A DNA stretch of 64,000 bases from Pomphorhynchus laevis. Taxonomy: Eukaryota > Acanthocephala > Palaeacanthocephala > Echinorhynchida > Pomphorhynchidae. Under the pieces are notes generated by a model, which was given only the letters and a program-made list of their open reading frames with translations, was not told the DNA's origin and did no database searches. The stretch spans positions 1 to 64,000 of the forward strand of contig WNNJ02001950.1 in assembly GCA_012934845.2 (NCBI GenBank), read 5' to 3'. Within the stretch, counting starts at the first letter, position 1, and the number at the start of each line of letters is the position of its first letter. The position numbers and the translations under genes were made by a program. This document shows, piece after piece, positions 61,869-64,000 of this stretch.

Positions 61869-61984
61869 ATATATAGAATAGTTGCTAGGTCACACAAGGT
61901 GACTTTCGCATTGAAAACCAGCTACAGAATCCTTCCTTCATGATATCCAATTCCATACAACCTGACTACTAACGGCTTCATTGC

Positions 61985-62155
61985 CACAGCCGTTTTCGTT
62001 TCGCCCGCTTTTTGCCATATGTTGGTAGCCCCGAGCTCGTCAGAAGGCTGACTACCAACTCTTCACCTTTTGAAGCTTGACTTATCCGAGATTCGAGCTG
62101 TCGCTCTTCGTACTTTGGCTTGCGCTCTTGACTGCTAGGCTACGAATCCAGAATT
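61985..62155 (-). mobile_element. tRNA-derived SINE, second family
   Basis: On the minus strand TAGCCTAGCAGTCAAGAGCG (box A region, 62141-62122) is followed about 40 bp later by CAGCTCGAATCTCGG (box B region, near 62086-62100). The head is tRNA-like but does not close into a tRNA. Differs from the SINE pair at 19.6-20.1 kb. Confidence 0.6.
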
Positions 62156-62653
62156 ACCAGATTTCACACAGTATATGAAACCTTCCATCATGATATCCAG
62201 AAACTGTATTGTCCGAGATGCTCTCTGACATGCCTATTATAGATTGTTTACAATAGTTAATATACAATATTTCGTACGAGCGATCAAGAAAACTAGTGTC
62301 AGAATACACAAAGATATAGAAAATTCAGAATTAAGACATCTGACATTCAATCAATACATGAATAAACCTGACATTCGAAAATTGATTTATATGAAACCCA
62401 ATGCGAAGAGAGAATATAATATGAATCCTTCATTAATGAAAGGAATTACGTAATTAAAGAAAAATGCAGAAATTGTAATAAAACAAGCGGACAAAGGTGG
62501 GAAAGTTGTAATATGGGGTAAAGCGGACTACATACATGAGGCAGAAAGGCAATTAAATACTGATACATATAAAGAGCTGAGCAATGAAGATTATAAAGAC
62601 ACGATAATGAATGTAATTAACAAAAGCAATAATATTTACAACATGATAAAGCA

Positions 62654-63874
62654 ATGACTGTCAAAAACCCACTTCCTGGTAGATTCTATCTCCTACCCAA
62701 GTTACACAAAAATAGTGTACAGGTACCTGGAAGACCGATTGTTAGTAACTGCAATACATGGAGTGAAAACATATCTATATATATCAGTAAACAACTACAA
62801 CCATTACTTGATCGTGTCCAATCACATATTAGGAGCGCCGATGATTTTCTTCGGAAATTACAAAACAATGAACTAACAATACATAAACACTCAATATTTG
62901 CAACGCTTGATGTAGAGTCGCTATATACATCAATCGACACAATGAAGGGAATTGATGCAATAAAGAAAATACAAAATGAAATTGACAAAACTGGAGCACT
63001 TTTCGAACTAGTACTCAAAAACAACTGTTTTGAATTTAACGATAGATTATTTATACAAAAGAACGGGACTGCAATGGGTACATTGGTAGCGCCCGTATAC
63101 GCCAACCTATATGTAGCTGAGATTGAGGAGCAGTATCTAGAAACTCGAAAACTTAAACCTCAAGCTTGGTTTAGATACATCGACGATATCTTAATAGTTT
63201 GGCCATACATCATTGAAAGCTTACAAGAACTTGCAGCAGATCTAAATCGTTTTAGTGAACTAAAATTTACATTGGCCTTACCAGAAAGCAACGGAAATAC
63301 GAACTTTTTAGATACAACTATTTACAGAGATGAGCGCAGAAGGATTCAAACAACTCTGTATGAAAAGGAATCAAACGTGGCATCATATGTGCACGCTAGC
63401 AGCTTTCATCCACCGAAAACAAAAAGAACATTGATATACAATGAATTTATTCGCAGAAGGAAAATATGCAGCGAGAAATCACAATTTGAATCAAGTAGTA
63501 AAATATTAATGGACCAATTAAAAAATAGGGGATATTCTCATAGGCAGTGCCTAACACAGTACAACAGAGTTAGAAACATGAACAGATCAATTTTGCTGAA
63601 AAACCACAAAGAGGAGGTCTGCTCGGAGGACAATAAAAATATTAATTGTATTCTTGAGTATAACGCAGCGTTTGAAAATATTAACAAATTACTAAACACA
63701 AACAAAGATCAAAATTTGACCAGCCTAAACAGAGTTAAGGTGTATTTTAAAAACAACAAAAACTTAAAAGTCAAATTGTACATACAAAAATTAAAAATAT
63801 GGCAGAAGCGACGAAAAGTATGGGTAGCTCAGCTCCATGTAAAGATAAAAGATGTAAATGTTGTGCGGATATAG
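62654..63874 (+). CDS. Canonical Penelope-like reverse transcriptase
   Basis: Starts in RT: FYLLPKLHKN, PGRPIVSNCNTWSENISIYI, motif A FATLDVESLYTSIDT, motif B IQKNGTAMGTLVAPVYANLY, motif C WFRYIDDILIVW, FLDTTIYRD, then SYVHASSFHPPKTKRTLIYN and SHRQCLTQYNRV, the conserved post-RT block of Penelope-like elements. The Asp residues of motifs A and C are intact. The last 25 or so residues are read in a shifted frame. Confidence 0.9.
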   Translation: MTVKNPLPGRFYLLPKLHKNSVQVPGRPIVSNCNTWSENISIYISKQLQPLLDRVQSHIRSADDFLRKLQNNELTIHKHSIFATLDVESLYTSIDTMKGIDAIKKIQNEIDKTGALFELVLKNNCFEFNDRLFIQKNGTAMGTLVAPVYANLYVAEIEEQYLETRKLKPQAWFRYIDDILIVWPYIIESLQELAADLNRFSELKFTLALPESNGNTNFLDTTIYRDERRRIQTTLYEKESNVASYVHASSFHPPKTKRTLIYNEFIRRRKICSEKSQFESSSKILMDQLKNRGYSHRQCLTQYNRVRNMNRSILLKNHKEEVCSEDNKNINCILEYNAAFENINKLLNTNKDQNLTSLNRVKVYFKNNKNLKVKLYIQKLKIWQKRRKVWVAQLHVKIKDVNVVRI

Positions 63875-63990
63875 TGAATGTTACAAACACATTTAAGAGT
63901 CAACACACCGGGTTAACGTACAAAACAAGAGGTAACCATACTTGTAAATCAAAAAATATAATATATTTATCAACATGCAATGATTGTTAA
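63799..63990 (+). CDS. Start of GIY-YIG endonuclease of the canonical element
   Basis: APCKDKRCKCCADIV, then KSQHTGLTYKTRGNHTCKSK and NIIYLSTCNDC. The CK--C--C cluster and HTCKS-NIIYL--C--C are the conserved Cys/His run at the entrance of C-terminal GIY-YIG domains in Penelope-like elements; the YIG half would lie past 64000. Confidence 0.8.
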   Translation: MAEATKSMGSSAPCKDKRCKCCADIVNVTNTFKSQHTGLTYKTRGNHTCKSKNIIYLSTCNDC

Positions 63991-64000
63991 AAACAGTATA

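Larger units (their letters stand above)
62244..64000 (+). mobile_element. Canonical Penelope-like element (RT then GIY-YIG), partial
   Basis: Conserved lead-in ITLKKNAEIVIKQADKGGKV then ADYIHEAERQLNTDTYKELS, RT, and the Cys/His lead of a C-terminal GIY-YIG domain at the right edge. This is the standard order of Penelope/Poseidon-type elements. Broken in a few places, and cut by the window end, so the endonuclease core is not visible. Confidence 0.88.

Noticed and set aside
62086-62141. Functional tRNA gene on the minus strand
   Set aside because: Only promoter-like words remain; no cloverleaf can be drawn.

Overview
This window is animal nuclear DNA: AT-rich, intron-bearing and crowded with retroelements. 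No bacterial operons, rRNA or functional tRNA were seen. The only host gene I can reconstruct with confidence is a lysosomal alpha-mannosidase (GH38) on the minus strand. Eleven exons lie between 24936 and 1433, all with GT-AG junctions and consistent phase, from a signal-peptide exon to the exon carrying the HHD zinc-ligand motif; the 3' half is off the left edge. Its introns are bimodal: five are 44-54 bp and the others 0.7-10.6 kb and swollen by mobile elements. Such introns and the mix of Penelope-like, CR1/L2-like and RLE-type retroelements suggest an invertebrate; I cannot name the lineage.

Regions. 1-24.9 kb is the mannosidase gene. Its introns hold an RTE-like LINE scrap (3.8-4.7 kb), a long uninterrupted ORF of an RT plus restriction-like-endonuclease (RLE) element with an odd 470-residue tail (5.86-10.25 kb), a fold-back element with an internal minisatellite (10.7-11.3 kb), a Penelope-like element of permuted order, GIY-YIG before RT (15.8-18.55 kb), an inverted pair of tRNA-derived SINEs (19.56-20.08 kb), a 171-bp palindrome and an L2-like remnant. 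25.4-28.1 kb is a second L2-like remnant. 28.1-32.5 kb is a patchwork of at least ten pieces of the permuted Penelope-like element. 32.5-34.3 kb is mostly unassigned. 34.3-36.6 kb has L2-like and CR1-like 3' fragments.

36.8-48.1 kb contains two almost identical L2-like LINEs in tail-to-tail inverted orientation, both with the same frameshift. Each is followed at its 3' tail by RLE-type element sequence on the same strand, and one of these RLE pieces has a 13-bp direct repeat on both sides. 48.1-50.8 kb is the 5' half of a CR1-like LINE; a likely 3' part lies at 43.3-43.8 kb, so that LINE may have been split by the L2-like copy. 50.9-52 kb has weak candidate host exons and small inverted repeats. 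52.1-54.0 kb holds decayed LINE pieces on both strands. 54.5-58.9 kb is a CR1-like LINE with both ORFs open. 59.3-61.2 kb is a decayed LINE. 61.7-64 kb has a 198-bp palindrome, another SINE and a canonical-order Penelope-like element (RT then GIY-YIG) that runs off the right edge.

The genes do not form a pathway: one housekeeping gene sits in a bed of retroelements that have inserted into and next to one another. Family names come from reading motifs, not from searches.
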